Shown: positions 32,923-43,264, counted from the stretch's first letter. The stretch is DNA of 50,099 bases from Bacteroidales bacterium UBA4179 (GCA_002381125.1 DFUT01000034.1:1-50099), one strand, 5' to 3'. The notes: a model not told the origin generated them from the sequence alone. Numbers and translations: made by a program.

Positions 32923-35592
32923 ATGAAAACGATTCAAATTTACCTAATTGGTTTTATAATTCTTATTGCCGCAATCTCTTGTCAGCATGATAAACAAGAT
33001 AGTTTTAATAAGAATTTAGCGGTAGTTGCTATATCTTCTTCCTTTCCCAGTGGTCCGTGGTTAGATGGTTTAAATGATGGTAATGCATCAATTGATTCCT
33101 TACGATGGCATCCTAAAACGCCTCGGAATGGATCCCCGCTTCAATGGGTACAATATGAATGGGAACAACCCATCACAACTTCCGAAATGGCTATATATTT
33201 ATGGAATTACCATAATACACTTCCTTTACCTAATACATATTGGATTAAGTATTGGGATGGTCATGATTTTGTTACGATAAAAAAAATCGCTATTTCAGAT
33301 ATGATTGAAAATCAAATGAATGTAGTTAATTTTGATGAAATAAAGACTACCAAACTAAGGATAGAAGTGGATACAGCTTTGTTGTTCCCTGCCAATATTT
33401 TAGAATGGGAGGTGTACCAGGCTTCGGGTTCGCCGGATTACCCACCTGTAGTACTGGCAGGTGTAGACAGAGATGTAATAATTGATGGTAAAACTTATCT
33501 GACAGGGAGAGTAAAATCGGTCACACCTGTAGATAAGATAGAATGGAGTAAAGAATTTGGGCCAGGTAAAGTAGTATTTGAAGATAGTGAATCAGTTGAA
33601 ACTACAGCTCGTTTTAGTAAGGAAGGTGACTATATTTTGAAACTAACTGTGAAAGAAGGCAAACTTAAATCTTCTTCTGAACTGAAAGTGAAAGTACATT
33701 TGTCTCCTCCACACAAACCAATTGAAAGTGTGTATACTACGCCTTATAAAATTAATAATCTTTTATGGAATGATCGGATTAAAGCAATAATTGTGAACTG
33801 GATTCCACATTGTATTGACCAGATCAATCGTATAGATTTGGAAATAGGACAAGGAGGAATAGATAACTTTGTTGAGGCGGCAAAGGCATTACAAGGTAAA
33901 CCACACGAGAAACATCGTGGCTATGTTTTTTCTAATGCTTGGGTTCATCAAACTGTTGAGTCAATATGTCTGGCATTGATGGTGGATCCGCAAGGTGACA
34001 AAGAAATTATTGATGCACAGGGAAAAATGAAAGTCACCTTAGAAGATTGGATACCAAAAATTCTTGCCGCCCAAGAACCAGATGGATACTTGCATACTGC
34101 TTATACCCTTCGTGATACTATGCGATGGAAAGAAAGGTGGTCTCCCATGAATAGAGACACGCATGAAGGTTATGTAATGGGGTATTTTATAGAATCAGCA
34201 ATCAATCATTATATTTTAACTAAAGGACAAGACAAACGTCTTTACAATGCTGCTAAAAAAGTGGCTAATTGTTGGTTAGCTAATATCGGGTCATCAAAAA
34301 AAGTATGGTATGATGGTCATCAAGAAATGGAGCAAGCGCTTATACGCTTAGGACGGTTTGTGAATGATATAGAAGGGAACGGTAGAGGTGATGATTACAT
34401 TAAGTTGGCAAAATTTCTATTAGATAATCGAGGTGGTGGGAATGAATATGATCAGAGCCACTTACCGGTTCAAAAACAATATGAGGCTGTAGGACATGCA
34501 GTGCGAGCGATTTATTGTTATTCAGGTATGGCAGATGTTGCTATTGAAACCCGTGATGTTGATTACCAAAGTGCTGTTATGTCTTTATGGAACAATATAG
34601 TAAATAAAAAATACTATGTTACCGGTGGCATTGGTAGTGGTGAAACTTCGGAAGGATTCGGTCCGAATTATTCCCTCCCTAATAGGGCATATTGTGAATC
34701 ATGTTCGAGTTGTGGTCTCATTTTCTTTCAACATAAAATGAATCTTATTTACCATGATGCAAAATATGCAGATCTTTTTGAAGAAACCCTCTATAATGCA
34801 TTGTTAGGATCATTAGATTTAGGTGGTGAAAATTATTATTACACCAATTCGCTAATTCAAGATAATGTACGTTATCCTTGGCATGTATGTCCATGTTGTG
34901 TGGGTAATATTCCCCGAACTTTACTTATGATTCCTACTTGGACTTATGCTAAGAGTGATGATGGTTTGTTTGTAAATCTTTTTGTTGGAAGTACTGTCAA
35001 TATAGAGAATGTTGCCAACGTTGATTTGGGAATAATTCAGGAAACAGATTATCCATGGAGCAATAATGTGTCTATTACTATAAATCCATCAAAACCAAAA
35101 GAATTTACGCTTTATCTTAGAATACCTGATCGAACAACGAGTAGACTCTATAAATCGAATCCTGAGGTTAACGGTTATATATCAATCACATTAAATAATA
35201 AACCCATAAAACCAGTCATTGAGAAGGGATATGCAGTCATAAAACACAGATGGGAAAAAGGAGATAAGATAAATTTACAATTTCCAATGAAAATTCAAGT
35301 TATTACTGCTGATGAAAAGATTGAATCAGATCGGGATAAAGTAGCATTGCGTTATGGTCCGCTTGTTTATGTAGTAGAAACAGCTGATCAAACTAATATT
35401 GACAAAATTATTGATACAGATCACTTTTTCCCACAATGGCGAAAAGATTTGTTGAATGGAATAATAACTATCAATGGAAAATGGGTTGATGGAGCACCTT
35501 TGATAGCCATTCCTTATTATGCACGATTCAATAGGATTGACGAATCTAATGAAAATAATCCAGAAAGATCAGTGGTTTGGATTAATAATTAA
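32923..35592 (+). CDS. GH127-type beta-L-arabinofuranosidase with N-terminal accessory domains, lipoprotein
   Basis: An 889-residue lipoprotein from the ATG at 32923, with lipobox AAISC (C20). In-frame codons further upstream would put a second hydrophobic run ahead and are less likely. A discoidin-like domain sits at about 30-165 (LNDGNASIDSLRWHPKTPRN, WVQYEWEQPITTSEMAIYLW), then an Ig/PKD-like domain at about 170-265. The catalytic domain has the family zinc site, E592 and C594 in YCESCSSCG and C658-C659 in CPCCVGN, with GSGETSEGFGPN supplying the likely acid/base. It is a separate branch from the first GH127-type enzyme. It is AT-rich, like the susC barrel and susD. Confidence 0.85.
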   Translation: MKTIQIYLIGFIILIAAISCQHDKQDSFNKNLAVVAISSSFPSGPWLDGLNDGNASIDSLRWHPKTPRNGSPLQWVQYEWEQPITTSEMAIYLWNYHNTLPLPNTYWIKYWDGHDFVTIKKIAISDMIENQMNVVNFDEIKTTKLRIEVDTALLFPANILEWEVYQASGSPDYPPVVLAGVDRDVIIDGKTYLTGRVKSVTPVDKIEWSKEFGPGKVVFEDSESVETTARFSKEGDYILKLTVKEGKLKSSSELKVKVHLSPPHKPIESVYTTPYKINNLLWNDRIKAIIVNWIPHCIDQINRIDLEIGQGGIDNFVEAAKALQGKPHEKHRGYVFSNAWVHQTVESICLALMVDPQGDKEIIDAQGKMKVTLEDWIPKILAAQEPDGYLHTAYTLRDTMRWKERWSPMNRDTHEGYVMGYFIESAINHYILTKGQDKRLYNAAKKVANCWLANIGSSKKVWYDGHQEMEQALIRLGRFVNDIEGNGRGDDYIKLAKFLLDNRGGGNEYDQSHLPVQKQYEAVGHAVRAIYCYSGMADVAIETRDVDYQSAVMSLWNNIVNKKYYVTGGIGSGETSEGFGPNYSLPNRAYCESCSSCGLIFFQHKMNLIYHDAKYADLFEETLYNALLGSLDLGGENYYYTNSLIQDNVRYPWHVCPCCVGNIPRTLLMIPTWTYAKSDDGLFVNLFVGSTVNIENVANVDLGIIQETDYPWSNNVSITINPSKPKEFTLYLRIPDRTTSRLYKSNPEVNGYISITLNNKPIKPVIEKGYAVIKHRWEKGDKINLQFPMKIQVITADEKIESDRDKVALRYGPLVYVVETADQTNIDKIIDTDHFFPQWRKDLLNGIITINGKWVDGAPLIAIPYYARFNRIDESNENNPERSVVWINN

Positions 35593-35625
35593 GTAATTTT
35601 TCTTAAAAAACCAATTGATCTCGTT

Positions 35626-36225
35626 TTATTTTCCTCCGAAAGTAAATACTACCGGAATGGCAGTAGGGGCTTTGATGGGTGTTTTGCCAACCATCACTTT
35701 TGGCTTGAGCTTAACCACGACTTTTGTTTCATCGGGCGAGATGCCCAAAAACGAATTCAATACATTGGCAACCCGTTGTTGGGAGTATCGATCCATCAGA
35801 TTTTTGAGATCTACGTTTATGCTCAAAGGCAAAACGGTGGTTTGTTGGGGCTCGATACGGATAGGGAGGTCTATTTTCCCTGTTATGAATTTCAAATCGT
35901 TGATTTCGACAGTATAATCAAGGGCATTTAGGAAGGCCGGGGTCTGATTGGGGTTTTTCACGTTTATTTTTAATTTCATGTTTAATGGAATGGTCTGTAG
36001 ATTGCCACCACCCGCTAAAATGGTGGCAATGGCAGCCATATTGGCTAACGACATACCCGAACCATTCCCTAAGTTTATTCCCGCCAATTGGATGTTATCC
36101 ACAGAATTGTAAGTAAATTCGCATTGCGAAAAATTATAGGTTCCGGTTATCCGGTTCCAGATATTGCATCCCGAGAAAAATAAAATGGCAATTAAAGCAA
36201 ACAAAAATACGATCGATTTTTTCAT
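35626..36225 (-). CDS. LEA type 2-like lipoprotein
   Basis: A 199-residue lipoprotein (lipobox ILFFSGC, C20). The mature part is an all-beta domain resembling the LEA2/WHy fold, with LKINVKNPNQTPAFLNALDYTVEINDL as the typical segment. The function in bacteria is not known. It lies 39 bp after the DUF2027-Smr gene on the same strand, so it is probably cotranscribed, and it converges with the GH127-type gene with only 33 bp between the stops. No clear terminator is visible in that gap. Confidence 0.7.
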   Translation of the reverse strand: MKKSIVFLFALIAILFFSGCNIWNRITGTYNFSQCEFTYNSVDNIQLAGINLGNGSGMSLANMAAIATILAGGGNLQTIPLNMKLKINVKNPNQTPAFLNALDYTVEINDLKFITGKIDLPIRIEPQQTTVLPLSINVDLKNLMDRYSQQRVANVLNSFLGISPDETKVVVKLKPKVMVGKTPIKAPTAIPVVFTFGGK

Positions 36226-36264
36226 TTCTTCTAATTTGGTTTTGTGATTCCAAGTTTTTCGAAT

Positions 36265-37317
36265 TTATTTAATAATAACCATTGTTGCACCGTATCCGTA
36301 TTTTTGAAACGATGCATCCTGTACATAACATTTTCTGTATTTGCTCTTCAGTTCTTTTAAAATGGCATTTTTCAAAATGCCTTCTCCTTTGCCATGGATA
36401 AATACTATTCGTTGATTTTTTCGGTGAAGGTTTTCTTGCATAACTTCGTTGAATTTTTGCAATTGATAGTCCAGTATTTCCGCGTTGGACATTCCTGCTG
36501 TTGTATCAAGCAATTGATCGATATGCAAATCTACCTCAATGATGGCTTCTTTTTTGGCTTTTTCGATTTTTTGCGTGCGGATGGGTTTTCTATCGGCATG
36601 TTTTTTTTCTTTCAAGAAACGTTCTGCTTCTTCCGGTGAAATAGTCATCGGCCGTTCGGGTATATCGTCTCGTGTGATGTAATACACAAGAGCGTCTTCG
36701 TTGAAGTAATCGTTTTCGCGAAATGCATGTAATTTGTAAAATTTCACCGGATCGATACGCAATTCCACCGAACAGGGGTTTTTCAATTCAAAAGGTTTGT
36801 TTGTTTTAAAAGCGATAAATTGCACGCATACCCTTTTCATTTCGTTGAGTTGCGACTTATCGAATTCTTCCAGAAAAATTTTTGTATTCGGTTCGATCAC
36901 TCCCTTGTATCGGGTTTTCCATTCGGCATTATCATCGCGACCGAGGTAAGTGAAAAACAAATAGTAATTGCTGTCGTTGACAAAGTAGCATTCATAGGCG
37001 GTGGTCGAAAGATTTTTTTTATCGATGGGCAAATAGGCAAGACAAGTGGTGATTTTTTCTCCTTCAGGGGTTTCTTCCACTTCGTCCCGGACTTCTATCC
37101 CGGTTTCGGTGGTGGGTGCAATTTCGGCAACTTCTTCGACTTCGAGTTTTTCTTCCTTTGCCGATTCGATAACCACGCACTCGGAAATTAATACAGGAAT
37201 ATCAAAACCGTATTCATCTTCTATAATCGCCACTTGTTTATTCAAAAATCCTTTTACTTTTCCGCCACCCACGGCATTTAAAAAACGGATAGTATCTCCA
37301 ATTTGCAGTTTATTCAT
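36265..37317 (-). CDS. DUF2027 domain protein with C-terminal Smr nuclease-like domain
   Basis: A cytosolic protein of 350 residues found throughout Bacteroidetes. The N-terminus is a small beta domain (IGDTIRFLNAVGGGKVKGF), then an acidic linker (about 60-85), a DUF2027 core (about 90-220), a Lys-rich link and an Smr domain at about 265-350. The Smr signatures are EVDLHIDQL and the IVFIHGKGEGILKNAI loop, as in MutS2. Smr domains bind or nick nucleic acids, and in MutS2 act on stalled ribosomes or recombination intermediates. The role of this fusion is not established. It is divergent from queA. Confidence 0.88.
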   Translation of the reverse strand: MNKLQIGDTIRFLNAVGGGKVKGFLNKQVAIIEDEYGFDIPVLISECVVIESAKEEKLEVEEVAEIAPTTETGIEVRDEVEETPEGEKITTCLAYLPIDKKNLSTTAYECYFVNDSNYYLFFTYLGRDDNAEWKTRYKGVIEPNTKIFLEEFDKSQLNEMKRVCVQFIAFKTNKPFELKNPCSVELRIDPVKFYKLHAFRENDYFNEDALVYYITRDDIPERPMTISPEEAERFLKEKKHADRKPIRTQKIEKAKKEAIIEVDLHIDQLLDTTAGMSNAEILDYQLQKFNEVMQENLHRKNQRIVFIHGKGEGILKNAILKELKSKYRKCYVQDASFQKYGYGATMVIIK

Positions 37318-37393
37318 TGTTTATTTTGATTTTGATTGTATCGTAATTTAGATAAAAAAAATGACAAAAGGTTTGTATTGTCGCCCTTTATTT

Positions 37394-37424
37394 TTTGTTG
37401 AGATTGCAAAGATGACTAATTTTG
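37394..37424 (+). promoter_or_regulatory. Bacteroides-type promoter for queA
   Basis: TTTG (37394-37397), 19 nt and TAATTTTG (37417-37424) match the consensus in every fixed position. Initiation near 37431 gives a leader of about 45 nt before the queA ATG. Confidence 0.65.
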
Positions 37425-37476
37425 CCGGACAAATGTGACAATTATTTGAAAAATATCCAAAGGGGAAAGCTGAAAA

Positions 37477-38727
37477 ATGAAAAATAGTGCGATAGAACAG
37501 CTCCGAATCTCCGATTTTGATTATATTCTTTCCGATGAAAAAATAGCTAAATATCCGCTCGAAAAACGGGATGGTTCAAAACTTCTTTTTTATAATGATG
37601 GCAACATTTCTTCCTCTGTTTTTTCGTCGTTGCCTGAATTTATTCCTTCAAACAGTCTCATGATTTTCAATAACACGCGGGTGATTCATGCTCGTTTGCT
37701 TTTTCGCAAAGACACAGGAGCGCAGATTGAAGTATTTTGTTTATCGCCGGCGGAGCCTTCGGATTATGCATTGAATTTTCAGCAGCGAGGGAAATGTTCA
37801 TGGCATTGCATGATTGGTAATGCCAAACGATGGAAAGAAGGTGTGTTGCAGCTGAAGATTGCTCATGAGAAAGAGGTAATAACATTGAGCGCCGAAAAAA
37901 AAGAGATACGCGAAAACGACGTAACGGTAGAGTTTTCTTGGAATGATTCATCCGTCGCTTTTTCGGAGCTGCTCGAAAAAGCGGGTAAATTACCCATTCC
38001 CCCTTATTTAAATCGACCGGCAGAAACAAGTGACGATGAGACCTATCAAACGGTGTATTCCCGTATCGAAGGTTCGGTGGCCGCTCCTACGGCCGGACTC
38101 CATTTTACCGATGAGGTAATGGATGCTTTACATCGGAAAGGAGTAAAAACCGATGAGGTCACTCTACATGTAGGGGCCGGTACTTTTAAGCCGGTGAAAA
38201 GTCAAACTATATGCAAACACGAGATGCATACCGAATTTATTTCGGTTCCTCGTCAAACAATTGCCGATTTGTATGAAAACACAAACCCGTTGATTGTGGT
38301 AGGCACCACTTCCATGCGTACGGTAGAAAGCTTATATTATATGGGTAGAAAGCTGCAATTCAATCCCGATCCGCAACCCCATGAATTGATCGTTTCGCAA
38401 TGGGAGCCGTATGAAGAGGAAAACGAGAGGATACCGCCCAAACAGGCGTTAAAAAATATATTGAATTATCTTGACCGTCAACAGGCCAATCGTTTGATTT
38501 CATCCACACAGATTATTATTGTTCCGGGTTACAAGTTTCATTTTGTTGATGGATTGGTTACCAATTTTCATCAACCGCAGAGTACGCTTTTGCTGTTGAT
38601 TGCGGCTTTTGTGGGCAATGACTGGAGAAATATCTACGAGTATGCTTTAACTCACGATTTTCGTTTTTTGAGTTATGGCGATAGTTCCTTGTTGTTTTCT
38701 CCGAATTTCAATCTAAAAAAGGGTTAA
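37477..38727 (+). CDS. queA: S-adenosylmethionine:tRNA ribosyltransferase-isomerase
   Basis: Transfers and isomerises the ribosyl part of SAM onto 7-deazaguanine in tRNA (Asp, Asn, His, Tyr) to give epoxyqueuosine. At 416 residues it is longer than E. coli QueA, as is common in Bacteroidetes. Family landmarks are YPLEKRDGSKLL, the LMIFNNTRVIHARLLF segment, SRIEGSVAAPTAGLHFT, EVTLHVGAGTFKPV and TNFHQPQSTLLLL. No other queuosine gene is in the window. It has its own promoter, and tamB follows 155 bp further on. Confidence 0.95.
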   Translation: MKNSAIEQLRISDFDYILSDEKIAKYPLEKRDGSKLLFYNDGNISSSVFSSLPEFIPSNSLMIFNNTRVIHARLLFRKDTGAQIEVFCLSPAEPSDYALNFQQRGKCSWHCMIGNAKRWKEGVLQLKIAHEKEVITLSAEKKEIRENDVTVEFSWNDSSVAFSELLEKAGKLPIPPYLNRPAETSDDETYQTVYSRIEGSVAAPTAGLHFTDEVMDALHRKGVKTDEVTLHVGAGTFKPVKSQTICKHEMHTEFISVPRQTIADLYENTNPLIVVGTTSMRTVESLYYMGRKLQFNPDPQPHELIVSQWEPYEEENERIPPKQALKNILNYLDRQQANRLISSTQIIIVPGYKFHFVDGLVTNFHQPQSTLLLLIAAFVGNDWRNIYEYALTHDFRFLSYGDSSLLFSPNFNLKKG

Positions 38728-38881
38728 GAACAAAGGAATCGGCCAATTTTTTCGTATACTTGTATTTGCAAATTGAAAAGGGGATTTTTTTTAAAACAGT
38801 AAAAGCACCATCGCTAAAAGGATTGTTAAAATATTTGCCTATATCATTGCAGCGATTATTTGCCTGAATATCCTGCTTTTT

Positions 38882-41800
38882 TTGACCTTCAGCATTCCGG
38901 CAGTGCAGAAAGGAGCTGCCGATTTTGCGTTGGAGAAACTGCAACAAATCATCGAGACTGAAGTTTCTATCGGTAAAATACGCATTAAACTTTTCAACCG
39001 TGTGGAGCTGACAGATATTTATCTGGAGGATCAAAAACAAGACACCTTGTTGTATGCCGAGAGTTTGACGGTACGGGCTAATTTTTTGGATCTGTTGCAT
39101 AATGAGTTAGGCATGCAATCGATAAATCTGAAAAATTTTGTTTCAAAAGTATATCGCGAAACACCTTCGTCTCCTTACAATTTTCAGTTTCTCCCCGATG
39201 CTTTTAAAAGCGATAAACCCAAAGAACCCGGTGCGAGTCCTTTTCGCATTTATTTTAAAGACATAAGGCTTCAAAACGGCACGTTGAGCTACGAAATATT
39301 GTCGGCTCCACAAACGCCCGGAAGATTTAATACCAACCATATCCGCGTGAAAAACCTGAATGCACGGATTGCCGCGCCTTCCATCGATGCAAAAAAACTC
39401 GAGGTAAATGTGCGAAACTTGCAATTTGCAGAACATTGTGGATTGGTTTTGAGCCGTTTTCAAGGTAAGGTGCGTTCTAAGGACAGCAAATTTTGGAGTG
39501 ATCGAATAGCGATTGTTTTAAATAACTCGGACCTGGAAATTTCTGATGCCGACTACGATACCAAAACAAAAAAATTTGCGGGCAAACTAAAAAGCAAATC
39601 AATCGATCCACAAGATATAGCCCTTTTCGTTCCCCAATTGTCGCATCTTACCAAATTGATTACTCTTGAAACCGAGGCAGAAGGAGAGCTGCCCTATATA
39701 AATGTAAAAAAACTGATTACGACGTATGGTGATGATACACACGTAGATATAAGCGGATCGATTACCGATTGCAGTAAAATTCATAGCGCAGATATCGACG
39801 CCGATATTCGAAAAATGCAATTCTCCCCCGATGATCTTGAGGGGTTTATCCGTATTGATATGCCTTATTATGTGTTGCCACCACAATTGCGAGCTACGGG
39901 AAACATGGATGCACATCTTACGATAAGGGGCAAATTGAGTAGATTCACGTATGAGGGCATTGTTTTTACAGACCAGGGAGATGTGGTTTTGTCGGGTGGT
40001 GTAGGTGGCGGAGATAAAAGTTTTAGGAATTTTCTATTCGAAGCGGCGGTTAGTACCGACGATATTTTGTTGGCCAATATTATTGGAGAAAAGCCGGGAA
40101 TAAATCATGTTTCCTTAAAAGGGAATGCGCGTGTGGAGAAAAAGGAAGGCCTTCCTGTCGTAGTGGCTGCGGATAGCGCCATTGTGTCTTTTTTGTACAA
40201 ACAATATCGGTATGAAAATGTGAGGCTTGATGGAATGTATATCGATAAAAGGGTAAAGGCAGCCGTTTTTACCGATTCCGAACAAAACAAATTTGATCTT
40301 ATTACCGATTTTAGTTTCGGAAATGAAAAAGCGATCGGGGTTGCCGGGAAAATCGAAAAATTGTACCTAATACCTTTTTTTACTCGAAAAAATTGGGAGA
40401 ATCCTTATCTATCGGCAGATATCGAAGGATATTTGAGCGGTTTGACGATGGACGATTTGGTTGGAACATTGGCGATTGATAACCTGTCGTTATACGACGA
40501 TAATTTTATTTACAATCCCGGTTCTATATATCTTCAAGCAACGGATAGCTCTTCTACTTCGGAAAAAGAGATACGGTTGACCTCTTCTTTTCTTGAAGCG
40601 GAAATAAGTGGAGATTATCGTTTTTCGACCATTGGGAGTGAATTTATGACTGCCCTTCATTGTCATTTGCCTTCGGTTATTCAATCTCCTGAAAATCAAA
40701 ATCGCATTGATAGTTTGGCCAATAACTTTCGTTTTCATGTTTTGGTGAAAAACACCGAAGATCTTTGCTATGCGTTATCTTTGCCGTTTTACAACGTGGA
40801 ACCGGCTTCTATTACCGGAATGGTGGATATGGCTAAGCAAAATGCCTTTCAATTGGATGCTTATTTGCCCCGATTGATGTTTGGTAAAAACGATATAAGG
40901 GAATCCAAAATTATTTTGAAAAATTCTCTTTCCGACGGAATCGATGTCGATGTAAACAGTTATCTGGTACAAAACAACGGTTATATCAATGTCCGGCTCA
41001 ATTCCGGGGCAGAGCTCGATTCGGTAATGAACCGACTTTTCTTCGATATCCAAAATAACGTTGCCAGTGCGAATGGAGAATTACAGGTTGCCATGAATTT
41101 TTTTCGTCCAAACGATGAGAATTTCTCGGCAGATATACGGATATTGCCAACCGAAATTTTGCTTAATAAACAAACCATTGATATTCGGCCGGCTACCGTC
41201 TTTTATGCAAAAGATTCCATAGTGGTAAATGATTTTGCTCTTTCGCAGGAAGGAATGTTGTTGATGGGAATTGGGGGAATTGCTTCGAAAAATCGCGACG
41301 ACAGCATTCGTGTTTTCTTTCATAATACCGAATTGGGCAATTTGTTGACCGCTTTTAATATTCCCAATATAAAAGGGTTGTTGAATGGCGAAATTATTCT
41401 TTCGCAGGCATTGTACGAGCCGGAATTGTTTACAAATGATTTCAGGGTAGATGATATTCAGCTACATAACGACACCATAGGGACGTTACGGGTAAATGGA
41501 ATGTGGGATAAAGTAGATAAGGGATTAAGTGTAGATGCCTTTTTGGTGAATAAGGGATACAAATATCTCGATGTTGCCGGTTTTATTCCTACGGGAAATG
41601 GAGAAGCGATGGATGTGGACGTAAAAATCAGCACTTTCCCGCTCGTCTGGATACAGCCTTTTGCCAGGACGGCATTCAGTGAGCTGTCGGGTATCATGAA
41701 TGCAGAAATCAAAATTGCGGGAAAAGCATCACGACCCGTGACCGATGGATGGTTGGGAATTAGCGATGGAATAATGAAAGTGGCTTACACCAACGTAACT

Positions 41801-43252
41801 TACAGTATATCGGACACTATTCGGATAAACAGGAACAATATCGGTTTTGATAATCTTGTTGTAAAAGATGATAACGATCACACAGCGGTTGTCAATTTTG
41901 AATTGACCCGATCCGACTTTGGCAGCATATCATACAGGGTGCAAATGAAGTTGCATGATTTCTTGCTTTTAAACAATGAAAACAGAACCGATATGATGGT
42001 TTACGGCAATTTGAAATTAAGTGGCGATCTAAATCTCGTGGGTGGCTCACAAGGAATCTACGGTGATGTAAACCTATGGAATGAAAGTCGTTCGCGCTTG
42101 ACAATCGAACTTCCTCAGACGGCATCCGCATCCGAATATCATGGGATAATATACATAAATACCCCTCAAGAAACCGATTCGCTGAGTTTCCTGAGAAGAA
42201 TTGGGAGCGATAAAGACAACGGAAAATTGGCGTCGAGATTGATGATGAGCATTAGGGGAAATGTCGAATTGAATCCACAGCTTGAGATCAAGGTGTTGTT
42301 AAATCCCACTACCGGTGATGCCATTACTATCAGTGGCAACGGAAAATTGAGTGTGATATACAACTCACATTCCGACATGCCCGTTCTCATATATGGAGAT
42401 TATATTGCTCAAGAAGGTAAGGTGCATTACAATTTGCAGAGTCTCAAATCTATCGACTTTAATTTACGAAAAGGCAGTACATTGACTTTCGTAGGTGATC
42501 CTCAAAACATTCAATTTAATGCCGTTGCTTATCATCCTGTGAATGCTAATTTGGCAACTTTAAGCGAAAGTTTTTCGTATGATTCGAATTTGCCGACCAC
42601 AAGGGTGTTGGCGAATGCATTACTCGAGATTCAAGGTAATCTTCAAAAGATGGAACTGAGGTACGATATTGAATTGCCTGAGGCCTCTAGCGATGTGCAG
42701 CAAAAAGTAAAAAGTTTGATCAGTACCGAAGAAGCAAAAATCAGACAATTTGCCTATTTGATAACCACAGGTAATTTTTATCCGGCGGAGAGCACTATTG
42801 AGGCACCCATAGGAAGCACGGTATTTACATCGTTTGCTGCAAGTGCGTTGACAAGTGGACTAGATGCTCTTTTTGCCAGTGCTTTAAGCGATAATTGGAG
42901 CATTAGCACCACATTGGAAACCAATGGTACCCAATTCGACAATATTCGGATGGGGGTAGATGTTTCAACCCGTTTTCTGGACGACCGATTGCGAATTACC
43001 ACTAATTTAAGTTATGGCGACGTGGGAACATTGGCCGACCAGCAAACGTTTATCGGTGAATTCGAAGCAGAATACGATATAAGCAATTGGTTGATGATCA
43101 GAGCATACAATCGCGCAAACGAAAGGTATTATAAACGAGCGCCTTTTACACAAGGAGTGGGGATAATTATTACCAAAGAAGGGAAAACTTTCAGCGATTT
43201 GTTCCGATTCAGATTTGGCAGAAAAGATGAAAATGATACCGGAAACGAGTAA
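38882..43252 (+). CDS. tamB: TamB-type translocation and assembly module protein (DUF490)
   Basis: A large periplasm-spanning protein (about 1456 residues) thought to carry lipid or assist outer-membrane protein assembly with its TamA-type partner, which is the next gene, 12 bp away. It has the long repetitive beta-sheet body and the C-terminal DUF490 domain (LIYGDYIAQEGKVHYNLQ, LRKGSTLTFVGDPQNIQFN). The coordinates start at the only standard in-frame start codon, a TTG at 38882. The frame is open back to 38795 and encodes the expected membrane anchor (AKRIVKIFAYIIAAIICLN) with no ATG or GTG, so the real start may be a non-standard ATC (38810) or ATT (38822). Confidence 0.88.
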   Translation: MTFSIPAVQKGAADFALEKLQQIIETEVSIGKIRIKLFNRVELTDIYLEDQKQDTLLYAESLTVRANFLDLLHNELGMQSINLKNFVSKVYRETPSSPYNFQFLPDAFKSDKPKEPGASPFRIYFKDIRLQNGTLSYEILSAPQTPGRFNTNHIRVKNLNARIAAPSIDAKKLEVNVRNLQFAEHCGLVLSRFQGKVRSKDSKFWSDRIAIVLNNSDLEISDADYDTKTKKFAGKLKSKSIDPQDIALFVPQLSHLTKLITLETEAEGELPYINVKKLITTYGDDTHVDISGSITDCSKIHSADIDADIRKMQFSPDDLEGFIRIDMPYYVLPPQLRATGNMDAHLTIRGKLSRFTYEGIVFTDQGDVVLSGGVGGGDKSFRNFLFEAAVSTDDILLANIIGEKPGINHVSLKGNARVEKKEGLPVVVAADSAIVSFLYKQYRYENVRLDGMYIDKRVKAAVFTDSEQNKFDLITDFSFGNEKAIGVAGKIEKLYLIPFFTRKNWENPYLSADIEGYLSGLTMDDLVGTLAIDNLSLYDDNFIYNPGSIYLQATDSSSTSEKEIRLTSSFLEAEISGDYRFSTIGSEFMTALHCHLPSVIQSPENQNRIDSLANNFRFHVLVKNTEDLCYALSLPFYNVEPASITGMVDMAKQNAFQLDAYLPRLMFGKNDIRESKIILKNSLSDGIDVDVNSYLVQNNGYINVRLNSGAELDSVMNRLFFDIQNNVASANGELQVAMNFFRPNDENFSADIRILPTEILLNKQTIDIRPATVFYAKDSIVVNDFALSQEGMLLMGIGGIASKNRDDSIRVFFHNTELGNLLTAFNIPNIKGLLNGEIILSQALYEPELFTNDFRVDDIQLHNDTIGTLRVNGMWDKVDKGLSVDAFLVNKGYKYLDVAGFIPTGNGEAMDVDVKISTFPLVWIQPFARTAFSELSGIMNAEIKIAGKASRPVTDGWLGISDGIMKVAYTNVTYSISDTIRINRNNIGFDNLVVKDDNDHTAVVNFELTRSDFGSISYRVQMKLHDFLLLNNENRTDMMVYGNLKLSGDLNLVGGSQGIYGDVNLWNESRSRLTIELPQTASASEYHGIIYINTPQETDSLSFLRRIGSDKDNGKLASRLMMSIRGNVELNPQLEIKVLLNPTTGDAITISGNGKLSVIYNSHSDMPVLIYGDYIAQEGKVHYNLQSLKSIDFNLRKGSTLTFVGDPQNIQFNAVAYHPVNANLATLSESFSYDSNLPTTRVLANALLEIQGNLQKMELRYDIELPEASSDVQQKVKSLISTEEAKIRQFAYLITTGNFYPAESTIEAPIGSTVFTSFAASALTSGLDALFASALSDNWSISTTLETNGTQFDNIRMGVDVSTRFLDDRLRITTNLSYGDVGTLADQQTFIGEFEAEYDISNWLMIRAYNRANERYYKRAPFTQGVGIIITKEGKTFSDLFRFRFGRKDENDTGNE

Positions 43253-43264
43253 TAGAGGATAAAA

